DNA of 64,000 bases from NCBI RefSeq assembly GCF_000255455.1, contig NZ_JH621260.1, forward strand, positions 39,699-103,698, in the 5' to 3' direction. The notes beneath the pieces were generated by a model. It was not told where the DNA came from and searched no databases. It saw only the letters and a program-made list of their open reading frames with translations. The position numbers and the translations under genes were made by a program. This document shows, in pieces, positions 37,620 to 47,511 of this stretch (positions are counted from its first letter, which is position 1; each line of letters starts with the position of its first letter). Source of the stretch: Aquimarina agarilytica ZC1 (GTDB taxonomy: Bacteria; Bacteroidota; Bacteroidia; Flavobacteriales; Flavobacteriaceae).

Positions 37620-39341
37620 ATGGAAATAAATAGAAAAAATAGCGCTTACATAAAGTTAATAACAATTTTCTTTTTGAGCATTTTAACAATAAGCTGTGAT
37701 GATTATCTAGATGTTAATGAGGATATTGATAATCCAACAATCGCTCCAAATGGACAATTATTATCTAATATTCAAGTTACAACAGCTACAATTGGAGATT
37801 TTAGGTTATGGTCAGGAAATATTTTACAAGTATACACACATCAATTGACAGCAAGGGAGGATGAAGATCAATACAATGTTAAGCCTGATGACTTGAGACC
37901 AAGAAATGATTGGGATAATATATACACACTGTTGACAGACATTGAATCACTAGCATCTCAGTCAATAGCATCTGGTGAAGGTTTTTATTTGGGGATTTCA
38001 AAATTGTATAAAGCTTATTTAATGTCTACAGCTGTAGATTTATGGGGAGACGTACCTTTTAGTGAAGCTACACAATTAGAAGCAGGAATTATTTCTCCTT
38101 CATTTGATAAGCAGCAAGACATATATATGGAAGTTCTGAAAATTATTGATGAAGCTAAAACTGATATTACCTCTGATGAAAATACATCTATTGATGATGC
38201 AGATTTAATATATGGAGGGGATAAAAATAAGTGGTTGCGATTTGCTAATTCATTCCAATTAAAATTATACAACCAAATTCGTTTATCAGAATTATTTAAT
38301 ACTCCTGAAGTGCAAGATGGATTTAGAAGTTTACTAGCTGAAGATAATTTTTATACTGATAATGGAGATGATTTTGAATTTAAGCATACAGGAGCTATTT
38401 CACCTAGAGATGAGCGTAATAATCTTTGGAGAGATTCATACAATGCTGGTCAATTTACTACCTATGCAAGTCCTTGGTTTTATGAAATTTTGATAGGAAC
38501 CAATCCTACTATACATACTAGTAATCCAGATCCAAGATTACCATATTATTTTTTAAGTCAATTGAAAGATGGAGAGTTTCCAAGAGATCAAGGTGATGAA
38601 GATACTATGAATCCAAATGCAGACTATTGGGACAAAGCTACAGGGTTTATTTCTATTAGATTTGGAAGCGTTGGACCAGCTCGTGATGCAGCAATAGATG
38701 GTGATGCTACTTACCCAGGAATATTTCCATGTGGAGGTTTATATGATGATAATACGGGTTTGAGTGCCAAAACAAATGGGCAAGGAAATGGGACAGCAAT
38801 AGCGCCACGTAGAATGTTTACTTATGATGAGTTTTTATATGTGCAAGCGGAATTAATGCAAGTAGGTTTAATGATTGGTGATCCTGGGACTCAGCTTGAA
38901 AAGGCAATAATGGCAAGTATGTCAAAAGTTGATAAGGTTGTATCGGAAAGTCAGACTTCGCAAAACGTACCTGTATTATCTGGCTCAACAGGTGTTACAG
39001 ATTTTATTACTAAAATCATGGAAGAATTTAATTCTGGTGATAACGAAAAGAAATTAGAAGTAATAATGACTCAGAAATGGGTGGCTACTTTTGCCGATCC
39101 TATAGATCAATATAATGATTTGAGAAGAACAGGTTACCCTGTAATAGCAAACCCATTGAGTTCTACGCAAGAATATCAATTAGATAACGGAGATGGTTTT
39201 CCTTTAAGGGACTCTGATACAACATTAAATGGAAGTTTTCAATTATCATTTTTTTGGCCACAATCAGAGTTAAACTCAAATAGAAATTCACCTACCGTTC
39301 AAAAAAATGCAACCGAGTATAAAATATTTTGGGATAACTAA
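37620..39341 (+). CDS. SusD/RagB family lipoprotein 2 (SusD-like_2 type)
   Basis: The 573-residue protein has a lipoprotein signal ending in TISCDDYLD and then VNEDIDNPT, the start of the SusD-like_2 branch (long, with an Asp-rich N-terminus). ISKLYKAYLMSTAVDLWGDVPFSEA is diagnostic. It follows susC 2 by 5 bp. It is the expected substrate-binding partner. Its longer form and different branch suggest a different substrate from unit 1. Confidence 0.93.
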   Translation: MEINRKNSAYIKLITIFFLSILTISCDDYLDVNEDIDNPTIAPNGQLLSNIQVTTATIGDFRLWSGNILQVYTHQLTAREDEDQYNVKPDDLRPRNDWDNIYTLLTDIESLASQSIASGEGFYLGISKLYKAYLMSTAVDLWGDVPFSEATQLEAGIISPSFDKQQDIYMEVLKIIDEAKTDITSDENTSIDDADLIYGGDKNKWLRFANSFQLKLYNQIRLSELFNTPEVQDGFRSLLAEDNFYTDNGDDFEFKHTGAISPRDERNNLWRDSYNAGQFTTYASPWFYEILIGTNPTIHTSNPDPRLPYYFLSQLKDGEFPRDQGDEDTMNPNADYWDKATGFISIRFGSVGPARDAAIDGDATYPGIFPCGGLYDDNTGLSAKTNGQGNGTAIAPRRMFTYDEFLYVQAELMQVGLMIGDPGTQLEKAIMASMSKVDKVVSESQTSQNVPVLSGSTGVTDFITKIMEEFNSGDNEKKLEVIMTQKWVATFADPIDQYNDLRRTGYPVIANPLSSTQEYQLDNGDGFPLRDSDTTLNGSFQLSFFWPQSELNSNRNSPTVQKNATEYKIFWDN

Positions 39342-39353
39342 AAAGAAAATTGT

Positions 39354-40271
39354 ATGAAAAATATATGTAAAATAATTATTGGGTTTCTAATGTTAACCTT
39401 ATTTATCACATCATGTGAAAATGATGGAGGGGAATCTAAGGTTGATTTAATAGAAGGTGTGGTGCCAAATTTTCAAATACCTGAAGAAGCTGTAAAATTA
39501 GCAGATTTTAATAATATATCTGCAGGTGAGGATTTTGATTTTGTTTTTGATGTATCAATTGGTTTTGGAGAATTAACCACAAAAGGAGATATTGTGGGGG
39601 TGTATACTAGAGTAGATGACCCAATAACTGAATCTATAAATGAAGCAGAAATTTTTTCGACCATATTGATAGAAGATGCGAATTTTCCACAACAAGTGAG
39701 GATGTCTTTTTTTGATTTGATCGATAAGTTTGAAGGCTTGAGCGTTGACGATATAGGATTAGGGGATAATTTATTGATCAGTGCTCAATTTGTAAGTGAA
39801 GATGGTTTAGAGTTTAAAATCATTGATGAAATGGGGAGTTTTGTTGTAGGACTAGATATACGGAATAATCCTTTATCTGTACCTTTTTTAGCATATCCAG
39901 TTTCATGTCCAACCAAGCTTGAAGGTAGTTATACTGCCAATATCAAGAATGTATCAGGTGCTGCATTATCGGATTTCCCAAATAATGGACAGACAGTTGA
40001 AGTGACACAGCCATCTTCAGGAAGTTATGTGGTTAGTGATGCAACAGCAAATATTTTAGGCGTTGAATTACAACTAGGGTTTACTGATGTTTGTGGAATA
40101 CTTACAGTGAGTGGACCTTCATTAAACTTTCCAAATCAAATTATTTTCGACGATTTGGGGGCAGTTTTAAATGTGAGTACAGGTATAATAACCTTAAATA
40201 TAGCGTTTAACTCTGGTAGTTGTTGTCAAGTGGGAACATCTTATACCTTAGAATTGGTGCCTGCCAATTAA
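39354..40271 (+). CDS. Lipoprotein of the second SusCD unit
   Basis: The 305-residue protein has a lipoprotein signal ending in FITSCENDGG. The mature part has two halves: an N-terminal one with PNFQIPEEAVKLADFNN, and a C-terminal one with SCPTKLEGSYTANIK and GSCCQVGTSYTLELV. I do not recognise a family. It follows susD 2 by 12 bp and precedes a terminator, so it is the third gene of the unit and, like SusE or SusF, may be a surface substrate-binding protein. Confidence 0.7.
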   Translation: MKNICKIIIGFLMLTLFITSCENDGGESKVDLIEGVVPNFQIPEEAVKLADFNNISAGEDFDFVFDVSIGFGELTTKGDIVGVYTRVDDPITESINEAEIFSTILIEDANFPQQVRMSFFDLIDKFEGLSVDDIGLGDNLLISAQFVSEDGLEFKIIDEMGSFVVGLDIRNNPLSVPFLAYPVSCPTKLEGSYTANIKNVSGAALSDFPNNGQTVEVTQPSSGSYVVSDATANILGVELQLGFTDVCGILTVSGPSLNFPNQIIFDDLGAVLNVSTGIITLNIAFNSGSCCQVGTSYTLELVPAN

Positions 40272-40296
40272 ATTTATAATTATTTTATTAACAGAT

Positions 40297-40335
40297 ATCA
40301 AGGCCTTCTAATTTTTTAGAAGGTCTATTTTTTTG
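40297..40335 (+). terminator. Terminator after SusCD unit 2
   Basis: AGGCCTTCTAA pairs with TTAGAAGGTCT around a short loop and is followed by a T run. It separates the lipoprotein gene from the prolyl oligopeptidase gene. Confidence 0.75.
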
Positions 40336-40368
40336 CTAAAATTTTGTTTTTATATTTTAAGAAATTAC

Positions 40369-42450
40369 ATGAGTTTCAAAATTATATTTATAAGTGTTAT
40401 TGTGTTTAACAATATAGTGTGCTTAGCACAAAGTAAATCTTATGATTATCCAAAAACTAAAATAGAGGATAGTGTATATTATAAATATTACCGTACAGCA
40501 ATTAAGGATCCTTATCAATGGCTCGAAAAAGATAAAACAAAAACAGTGCAAGATTGGGTGAGTGATCAAAATGATTTTACACGTGTTTATATTGATAGTA
40601 TTCCATTGAGAGAAACACTAAAAAGCAAGTTGCTCAATTTATGGGATTATGAAAAACAAAGCATACCACTTAAACACGGGGCCTATACTTATTTTTATAA
40701 AACTAAAGGCTTGCAAAATCGTAGTGTATGGTATCGATATAAAAACAATAAAGAAGAGGCTGAGGTTTTTTTAGATCCTAATACCTTTAGTGCAGATAAC
40801 ACAACTTCATTACAAGAAACAGCATTTTCTAAATCGGCTAAGTATTTGGTTTACGCCATTTCAGAAAAAGGCAGTGATTGGCGTAAACTTTGTATTATGG
40901 ATGTAGCATCTAAAACGAATGTTGATGATACCATAGCAAATGTTAAGTTTTCGAAAATAGCATGGAAAGGTGATCAGGGGTTTTATTATTCTAAATATGA
41001 TCGCTTGGCCGAAAAACCTTTTCAAAAGATATATTATCACCAAATAGGAACAAGTCAATCTGAAGACGAACTTATTTTTGGAAAAAAATACAATAAAAAA
41101 TATGAGTATGTTAAAGCACATGTTACTAATGATGGGAAATACCTCACCCTTTATGCAGGAAATGAATTACTAGTAAAAGACTTGACTAAGAAAAAAAGTA
41201 AACTTAAAACTTTAATTGAGTATAGTGGAAATACAGAGGTTGTTCATAGTATAGACAGCGTTTTATACCTAAAAACATATATAGGTAGTGATTATGGAAA
41301 ACTTATAAAAATAGATATTGATAGACCCCAGCAGGAGTTTTGGGAGGATGTAGTTCCAGATATAGGTTTTAAAATTGAAGATATTAGCACTGCAGGAGGT
41401 TTCTTTTTTGTGAAGTACATTACAGAATCGTCTGTAACGGTAATACAGTATAATCTTAACGGACAAAGTATTAGAAAAGTAACACTACCAGGCAAAGGAA
41501 GTGTAAGCGGTTTTAATATTATGATTAATAAAAAAGAAACCTATTATAGGTATCATGATTACATTAATCCACCATTAATAGTGGGCTTAAATGTAAAAAC
41601 AGGAGCGTTAAGAACGTATCGAAAAGCCGCTATTGATTTTAATCCAGATCATTTTATAACTAAATTAGTTTATTATAAATCAAAAGATGGAACATTAATT
41701 CCTATGCGTATAACGCACCAAAAAGACTTGAAATTAACTGGCAAAAATCCTACAATATTACATGCCTATGGAGGTTTTGATATTAGTAAAACACCTAAGT
41801 TTTCAATTGGGATGGCTTTGTGGTTGAAATTAGGAGGGGTCTATGCAGTTCCTAATATTAGAGGAGGAGGAGAATATGGATATCAATGGCACGTGAATGG
41901 AATGCGTTTACAAAAACAAAATTCTTTTGATGATTTTGTTTTTGCAGGAAAGTATTTATCAGATTATAATTATACTTCGTCAGATTACCTTGCTATTAAG
42001 GGAGCCTCAAATGGGGGTTTATTAATTGGTGCAGTAATGGCACAACGCCCCGATTTAGCTAAAGTAGCATTACCAGCTGTGGGTTTATTTGATATGCTAC
42101 GTTATCATAAATTAAATGATAAATGGAATGAATATGGTGATGCCGAAGAAAGTAAAAAGATGTTTAGATTTTTAAAAAGTTATTCGCCAATTCATAATAT
42201 TAAAGATAATGTAACTTATCCTGCAACACTTATTTTAACAGGAGATCATGATGATCGGGTATCACCAGTACATTCTTATAAATTTGCGGCTACTTTACAA
42301 GGGATACAAAATAAAGCCAATCCTATTTTGCTACGTACAGAAAAAAATAGTGGTCATGGCTATGGTTTATCATTGTTTAATGTTATAGAAAAATATGTTG
42401 ATGTATTTAGCTTTACGCTTTATCAAATGGGTGTTAAAAGTTTAGAGTAA
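40369..42450 (+). CDS. Prolyl oligopeptidase family serine peptidase (S9)
   Basis: The ATG at 40369 starts a signal peptide (ending CLAQ) and gives 693 residues; an upstream TTG would add 12. The N-terminal part is the seven-bladed propeller domain (PYQWLEKDKTKTVQDWV). The hydrolase domain has VPNIRGGGEYGYQWH, GASNGGLLIGAVMA with the nucleophile Ser, DHDDRVSPVHSYKFAA with the Asp, and KNSGHGYG with the His. S9 enzymes cut proline-containing peptides. With a signal peptide it is probably periplasmic, next to the SusCD units but after a terminator. Confidence 0.94.
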   Translation: MSFKIIFISVIVFNNIVCLAQSKSYDYPKTKIEDSVYYKYYRTAIKDPYQWLEKDKTKTVQDWVSDQNDFTRVYIDSIPLRETLKSKLLNLWDYEKQSIPLKHGAYTYFYKTKGLQNRSVWYRYKNNKEEAEVFLDPNTFSADNTTSLQETAFSKSAKYLVYAISEKGSDWRKLCIMDVASKTNVDDTIANVKFSKIAWKGDQGFYYSKYDRLAEKPFQKIYYHQIGTSQSEDELIFGKKYNKKYEYVKAHVTNDGKYLTLYAGNELLVKDLTKKKSKLKTLIEYSGNTEVVHSIDSVLYLKTYIGSDYGKLIKIDIDRPQQEFWEDVVPDIGFKIEDISTAGGFFFVKYITESSVTVIQYNLNGQSIRKVTLPGKGSVSGFNIMINKKETYYRYHDYINPPLIVGLNVKTGALRTYRKAAIDFNPDHFITKLVYYKSKDGTLIPMRITHQKDLKLTGKNPTILHAYGGFDISKTPKFSIGMALWLKLGGVYAVPNIRGGGEYGYQWHVNGMRLQKQNSFDDFVFAGKYLSDYNYTSSDYLAIKGASNGGLLIGAVMAQRPDLAKVALPAVGLFDMLRYHKLNDKWNEYGDAEESKKMFRFLKSYSPIHNIKDNVTYPATLILTGDHDDRVSPVHSYKFAATLQGIQNKANPILLRTEKNSGHGYGLSLFNVIEKYVDVFSFTLYQMGVKSLE

Positions 42451-42463
42451 CTTATAAAAGAGT

Positions 42464-43682
42464 TTAAAATAAAGAATATCCTAAAATAACTGAAAAAGTT
42501 CTGAAAGAGGTGTCAGCTGATATTTTGTTTAAAAGATTTCTTTCACTTTGTTGACGTATTTCTATGCTGTATTTATCATTAAATTTATAGCCAAAACCTA
42601 ATGCAAAATTAGTTCTGGATGTAGTATCATCTCTAATATCGAGGTTGTTTTTAAAGATAAATTGATAGTCCGATTTTAAAGTTAAATCGATTATAAATGA
42701 AAAATTGACAAATAATTTTGATTTCTCATTTATAAATAGTGTCTCAAACTTAAGGGTATTTCAATTGATTTGTAGTTAATACTATTAGTAACATTAAAAT
42801 TTGTGTTTTTTAATAAACTGTTTCTTGTGGACGAAAATTCTTGATAAGTAGGCTCAATAGAAATACTCCATTTGTTTTTATTAAATGGTAAGATATATTC
42901 CACTTCAATACCTAACCCAAAGCTAGACTTATTGCCAAAGTCCACATTTCGAGTTTTAAAAGAAGCATTTTTAATAAAAAATGAACTAAGATTATATCTA
43001 GGTCTTAAGGTAATATTAATAACATCTTTGCTTTGTTTTTTTGAGGAACTAACATAAGTAGTTGGGGCACTACATGTGTTATAATTATCGAATAGAGAAA
43101 TTAACTTATTTCTAGTGTATAATAGATTTTTAATCGTTTTTAGAGTTATGGAACTACAAGTTAAACTGTTTAAAAGCTGTTGTTTGTATTGAAAATTATT
43201 TGCAATTTTATTATTTTCCGTAAGGTATTTTTTAGAAACTAAGGCTTTTATTTCATTTGAAAATTGTTTTTTGAAAAAAAATCTTTTAACATTTTTGTCT
43301 TCATATAGATATAAAGAAGCCCCACCTTCAACCAAAGTCTTTTAAAAAAAACTACTTTTTTTACAAAAATTGGTGTTCTTTTAGTGCTTAAGTTGCTGAT
43401 ATTGTTACTAGATATGTCGATTTTAACAACGCTGCGGAGGTATTTTAAGGAACTATAAACACCAAATTCTTTAACACTATTTAAATTATTGGTTTGAATA
43501 GTTCCATTCTCAGTTAATTTAAATAAGAATTTATTAGGATTGTTTTTCTACTCAATATTCTTTATAAAGCAATCTATCTTGAGGTTAGAATTATCAATGT
43601 AGTATCCTTTTTCAAATAGAATTTGTGCAAAGCAGTTCGAGCTTAAAATAGTTGTAAATACTACTAATAATTTTTGTTTCAT
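42464..43682 (-). pseudogene. Decayed outer-membrane beta-barrel-like protein gene
   Basis: The minus-strand ATG at 43682 starts a signal peptide (MKQKLLVVFTTILSSNCFAQ) and FEKGYYIDNSNLKIDCFIKN, known from Flavobacteriaceae proteins of unknown function. A TAG at 43550-43548 stands where a Trp is expected (before KNNPNKF). A frameshift in A/T runs near 43340-43375 then moves the frame. Residues from VEGGASLYLYEDKN continue in a frame open to 42760. A second one-base slip after LRHY leads to FINEKSKLFVNFSF, and the remainder runs to TAA at 42464. At least three lesions mean it is inactive. The C-terminal part has the beta-barrel pattern (PRYNLSSFFI, GLGIEVEYILPF, ILGYSLF). Confidence 0.8.
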
Positions 43683-43834
43683 TATGTTTTGCTGCCTATT
43701 TAGTTGATGGTGTGAAAATATGTAAAATAATGAAATGAATATAGAATTGTATAAAATAAAAGAAGCCTTCGTTTATAGATGTTTTTTATTTCTATTAGTT
43801 GCTATGATTGTTTAGAGCTAAGCTCTTACTCACT

Positions 43835-43960
43835 CTTCAGGTATTTAAAACATAGATTGTTTTGGGTGCTATCAAATGCTTTATAAAAGACATCCATGTT
43901 TTTTTGGATTGGTCATTCGTATAATTCCTAGCTAGTGTAAGTCTTGTTTTACTTCATTTA
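43835..43960 (-). pseudogene. Decayed fragment of the 3' end of an M13 peptidase gene
   Basis: The minus strand encodes MDVFYKAFDSTQNN, a close match to the C-terminal VDAFYKAFDITKND of the intact M13 peptidase at 45083-47155. DNA similarity continues on both sides (for example CAAATGCTTT and CGTATAAT), but the frame is broken by stops and shifts. It is a remnant of a second M13 gene or of a partial duplication, about 1.2 kb from the intact copy and in the same orientation. Confidence 0.65.
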
Positions 43961-44163
43961 TAGTCCATTATTTGAATCTAGTTGAATGTTTGCTAATTGT
44001 TTGTCAGTTGATTAGGTGATGAAGTGATATTTTTTTTGTTGTAATTTTGGTATACTTTTAATTTTTTAACTCTTTTATGTAAATATTTGTATTTAAGATA
44101 GTTGTGTTTTTTTTGAATTTTTATTTGTACTAAATTTATGTATAATCTTAAAAAATCTTATTT

Positions 44164-44970
44164 ATGAAAGTTAAAATTAAAAGTATTGTTTACTGGGGGT
44201 TATGCCTTTTTTTTACTATTTCATGTAGTAAAGAAGAGCTTAATCAGGATCAAGAGATTGATCAAAATTTAGAAATTGTTAATTCAGATCTAAAGGTGTA
44301 TAATTTAGTGGTTAATGGTTCAAATTGTCCTGAAATTGATATTCCCGATACTCCCATTAGATTTGATGGAGATGTACTTATGTATTCTATAATAGGAGAT
44401 ATGCCATCTTCAGTTTTTTGGAGTGTACAAGGTAAAGGGATGAGTATTGTAGGGAGTAGAAATAATAGAACTTTATCTGTGCGTTATACTTTGGGTTTTA
44501 AAGAAGGGAAAATAAGATTGAATGTGCCTAATCCTAATAATTGTTTAATTGAATTTGACGTTAAATCAGTAGGTTCATCTGGAGTAAAGTGTAATCCGGA
44601 TTTGGATAATGGTCAAGGTTCCTACAGGAGAAGTGTAAAGGTAACTAGAACATCAAGAACAATGATAGGATTATCTTTTTGCTATGATAATCCAATTGGA
44701 GCAAATAAAATAACATTTGGACCAGATAATGGCCCTTGTGCAAGTAGTGGCGGAGTGAATTTATTGACAGGTAGTAGTTTTTCATATCGGGTTGTTAATA
44801 AAGTGCCTACTAATGCAAATTTTATTATTAAACGAGATGGCCCTACTACAGTAAGTATAGCTTCTAGAACTCGTAGACCTATAAGTGTTGGTCTCGAAAT
44901 TACTATAGGTGGATCTAAGAAGACTTTTCATATAAGATCAAGACACTGCGATGAAGAGTACTTAGAATAA
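44164..44970 (+). CDS. Lipoprotein of unknown function
   Basis: The 268-residue protein has a lipoprotein signal ending in FTISCSKEE, then an acidic stretch. The middle has SSVFWSVQGKGMSIVGSRNNRTLSV, which may be a beta-sandwich domain. The second half, with YRRSVKVTRTSRTMIGLSF, is basic and rich in Ser, Thr and Arg. I do not recognise a family. It stands alone, with a strong terminator right after the stop and decayed genes upstream. Confidence 0.6.
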   Translation: MKVKIKSIVYWGLCLFFTISCSKEELNQDQEIDQNLEIVNSDLKVYNLVVNGSNCPEIDIPDTPIRFDGDVLMYSIIGDMPSSVFWSVQGKGMSIVGSRNNRTLSVRYTLGFKEGKIRLNVPNPNNCLIEFDVKSVGSSGVKCNPDLDNGQGSYRRSVKVTRTSRTMIGLSFCYDNPIGANKITFGPDNGPCASSGGVNLLTGSSFSYRVVNKVPTNANFIIKRDGPTTVSIASRTRRPISVGLEITIGGSKKTFHIRSRHCDEEYLE

Positions 44971-44975
44971 TATAC

Positions 44976-45016
44976 AAAAAAATCGCTACTGTAAATTTTA
45001 CACGGTAGCGATTTTT
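44976..45016. terminator. Bidirectional terminator between the lipoprotein and the M13 peptidase gene
   Basis: AAAAATCGCTAC pairs with GGTAGCGATTTTT apart from one offset base, and the inner TGTAAA/TTTACA extends the hairpin. The A run and T run flank it on both sides, so it can end both the lipoprotein transcript and that of the M13 peptidase gene. Confidence 0.85.
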
Positions 45017-45082
45017 CTAGTTGTTTTTAATTTGATGAATTACTTTTTAAATAAAATATCTCTCAGATATTTAATAAAAATA

Positions 45083-47155
45083 CTACCAAATCCTCACCCG
45101 ATCTTCGGGTTTTAAATACATCGCATCATTTTTAGTAATGTCAAATGCTTTGTAAAAGGCATCCACGTTTTTTAATGGTTGTGTAGCACGTATAATACCC
45201 GGTGAGTGTGGGTCGGTTTTTATTTGTGTACGTAAGGCTTCTTCTCTAGTAAGGGTACGCCATACGGTAGTCCAGCTAATAAAAAAGCGTTGTTCGGGTG
45301 TAAATCCATCAATTTTACCAGGTCTACCATGTTCTTTGAAAAATAATTGCAATCCATCATAAGCACCTAGGACACCACCTAAATCTCCAATATTTTCTCC
45401 TAAAGTGAATTTTCCATTAACAGGTAAGCTATCCAGTACTTCAATGGCACTGTATTGTTCAGCAAGCTTGTTTCCACGCTTATTAAATTGTTCCAAATCT
45501 TGATCGCTCCACCAGTTTTTTAAGTTTCCATCGGCATCAAAGCGCGCGCCACTATCGTCAAAAGCATGCGAAATTTCGTGTCCAATTACGGCACCAATCC
45601 CTCCGTAATTTACGGCTTCGTCTGCTAAATAATCATAAAAAGGGGGTTGTAAAATAGCTGCAGGAAATACAATTTCATTATGCAATGGATGGAAATAGGC
45701 GTTAACTACTTGTGGTGCCATGCCCCATTTGCTTTTGTCTACAGGTGTGCCAATTTCGGCAATATTCTTTTGTTTCTCCCATTCTCTAATGGCAATACGG
45801 TTATTAAAATAACCATCTTCTTTATTTAAATTAAGTTTCGAATAATCCTCCCATTTATCTGGATAGGCAATTTTAACCGTAAGTTTATTAAGTTTATGAA
45901 TAGCATTAGTTTTAGTACTATCGCTCATCCATTCTAGTTTTTCGATACGATTTTTAAAAGCTTCAATAACATTTGAAATCATTTTTTCGGCCTTTAATTT
46001 AGCTTCAGGCGGGAATTTTTTATCAACATATAATTTACCTAAGGCTTCGCCAAGTGAACCATTAATAGTAGCTAATGCGCGTTCCCTTACATCACGTTGC
46101 TTTTTTGTGCCTCTTAAATAATTACTGTAAAATAACCAATTTGCTTTCTCAATTTCTTTAGAAAGTAAGCCCGTATTACTATTAAACGTATCCCATTTGA
46201 CCAAAGCTTTAATATCTTCAATAGGCGTATTAGTCAATATTTCATTCAACTTTTTTAAGTATTTAGGTTGGGTTACAATTAAAGTATCTGTAGCTTTTGG
46301 AACACCATTTTCTGCAAGAAATTTTTCAATTTTAATAGCAGGTAGTAGCTCTTGAATTTGACTAATAGGCATTGGGTTATTTAATTTACGCGTATCTCTA
46401 CGTTCTACTTTGGTAAATCTTGGTTCGGCTAATTGAGTTTCAAGCTCAAGTATTTTTTTAGCTGCTTTTTCAGCTTCTTGTTGGCTGTCTCCTAATTTTT
46501 GAAGCATATTAGCTATATGCTCTTGATATTTTTTGCGAATTTCTTTAGACTTTTCGTCTTGCTCCGTGTAATAATCACGATCTGGAAGCCCTAAACCATT
46601 AGGTCCAATGTAGGCAGCGTTAATGGAGCTATCATTTAAGTCAGCAAAGGCAGAAACTCCCATAAAAGGCGTAGTAATTACCGCACTGGTGCTCATTAAG
46701 CTTTGTAATTCTGCTAATGAAGTTACTTTGGAGAGTTTTTCCAAGCTAGGTTGTAAAGGTGATAAGCTTAGTTTATTACGTGAAATAGAATCCAATTCAT
46801 TATAAAATAAAGCCAAGGCTTTGGCTTGGTCGGTACCGGTAGCATAGGTATTATTTTTTTTGGCTTCGCTAATAATTTCCAATACATCTTTATCTGTGGA
46901 TTTTCTTAAAATGCCAAAACCTCCCCAACGTGATCTGTCGTCAGGAATTTTAGTGTTCTTTTCCCAATTTCCATTAACGTATTGATAAAAATTTTCTTTA
47001 GGACTAACACTAGTATCCATATTAGAAAGTATCAATCCGTGGGCCGCAATTGGATACGATGTTGGTTTTTCGAGTATATTTTTGGTTTGCGAATTCACTG
47101 AAATAGCAGCGGTGCAAGTAAGCCAAAAGGCAATTTTTTTTGAGTAATTTTTCAT
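45083..47155 (-). CDS. M13 family zinc metallopeptidase (neprilysin/PepO-like)
   Basis: The 690-residue protein starts with a signal peptide (ending SVNSQ). The N-terminal M13 domain has MDTSVSPKENFYQYVNGNWEK. The catalytic domain has PAAILQPPFYD, VIGHEISHAFDDSGARFDADG with the zinc motif, ENIGDLGGVLGAYDGLQ with the third zinc ligand, and the C-terminal KPEDRVRIW. Such enzymes cleave peptides up to about 40 residues. A decayed copy of the 3' end lies 1.2 kb downstream at 43835. Confidence 0.95.
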   Translation of the reverse strand: MKNYSKKIAFWLTCTAAISVNSQTKNILEKPTSYPIAAHGLILSNMDTSVSPKENFYQYVNGNWEKNTKIPDDRSRWGGFGILRKSTDKDVLEIISEAKKNNTYATGTDQAKALALFYNELDSISRNKLSLSPLQPSLEKLSKVTSLAELQSLMSTSAVITTPFMGVSAFADLNDSSINAAYIGPNGLGLPDRDYYTEQDEKSKEIRKKYQEHIANMLQKLGDSQQEAEKAAKKILELETQLAEPRFTKVERRDTRKLNNPMPISQIQELLPAIKIEKFLAENGVPKATDTLIVTQPKYLKKLNEILTNTPIEDIKALVKWDTFNSNTGLLSKEIEKANWLFYSNYLRGTKKQRDVRERALATINGSLGEALGKLYVDKKFPPEAKLKAEKMISNVIEAFKNRIEKLEWMSDSTKTNAIHKLNKLTVKIAYPDKWEDYSKLNLNKEDGYFNNRIAIREWEKQKNIAEIGTPVDKSKWGMAPQVVNAYFHPLHNEIVFPAAILQPPFYDYLADEAVNYGGIGAVIGHEISHAFDDSGARFDADGNLKNWWSDQDLEQFNKRGNKLAEQYSAIEVLDSLPVNGKFTLGENIGDLGGVLGAYDGLQLFFKEHGRPGKIDGFTPEQRFFISWTTVWRTLTREEALRTQIKTDPHSPGIIRATQPLKNVDAFYKAFDITKNDAMYLKPEDRVRIW

Positions 47156-47195
47156 AGTATTGGTGTAAATAATTGTAATTTTATATAAGTGGTGG

Positions 47196-47369
47196 TAAAC
47201 CCGAATTATATATTAAAAAATCTATTACGTCTGCGATCTACTTCAAATACTATCGTAAACTGTATTTTTTAATTTAACCATAACGGTGCTATGCTGAAAT
47301 TAAGAAAACACTAGTATTTATTGTATATCACGGCCTCATGACAAAGTTTCAATATATAATTCGGGTTTA
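47196..47369. repeat. MITE-like element with 19-bp perfect terminal inverted repeats
   Basis: TAAACCCGAATTATATATT at 47196-47214 is the exact reverse complement of 47351-47369. The 174-bp unit lies in the gap between the M13 and subtilase genes and encodes nothing visible. This is the pattern of a miniature inverted-repeat transposable element; no clear target-site duplication is seen at the ends. Confidence 0.55.
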
Positions 47370-47511
47370 ATAAACCTACATAAAATACTTAAAAAACTAA
47401 GCCTAGTTGCTGTTTTTTAACGTAATATGGTTTTTAGGTTGATTTTTTATCATTTTAGTTATTTTTTATATTGAGAATTCTTTTTTACTAAAAAGAATAA
47501 AGTTTAGTTGA

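Noticed and set aside
29041..40271. A classical polysaccharide utilisation locus
   Set aside because: The SusCD genes are present but no carbohydrate-active enzyme is found within the window.
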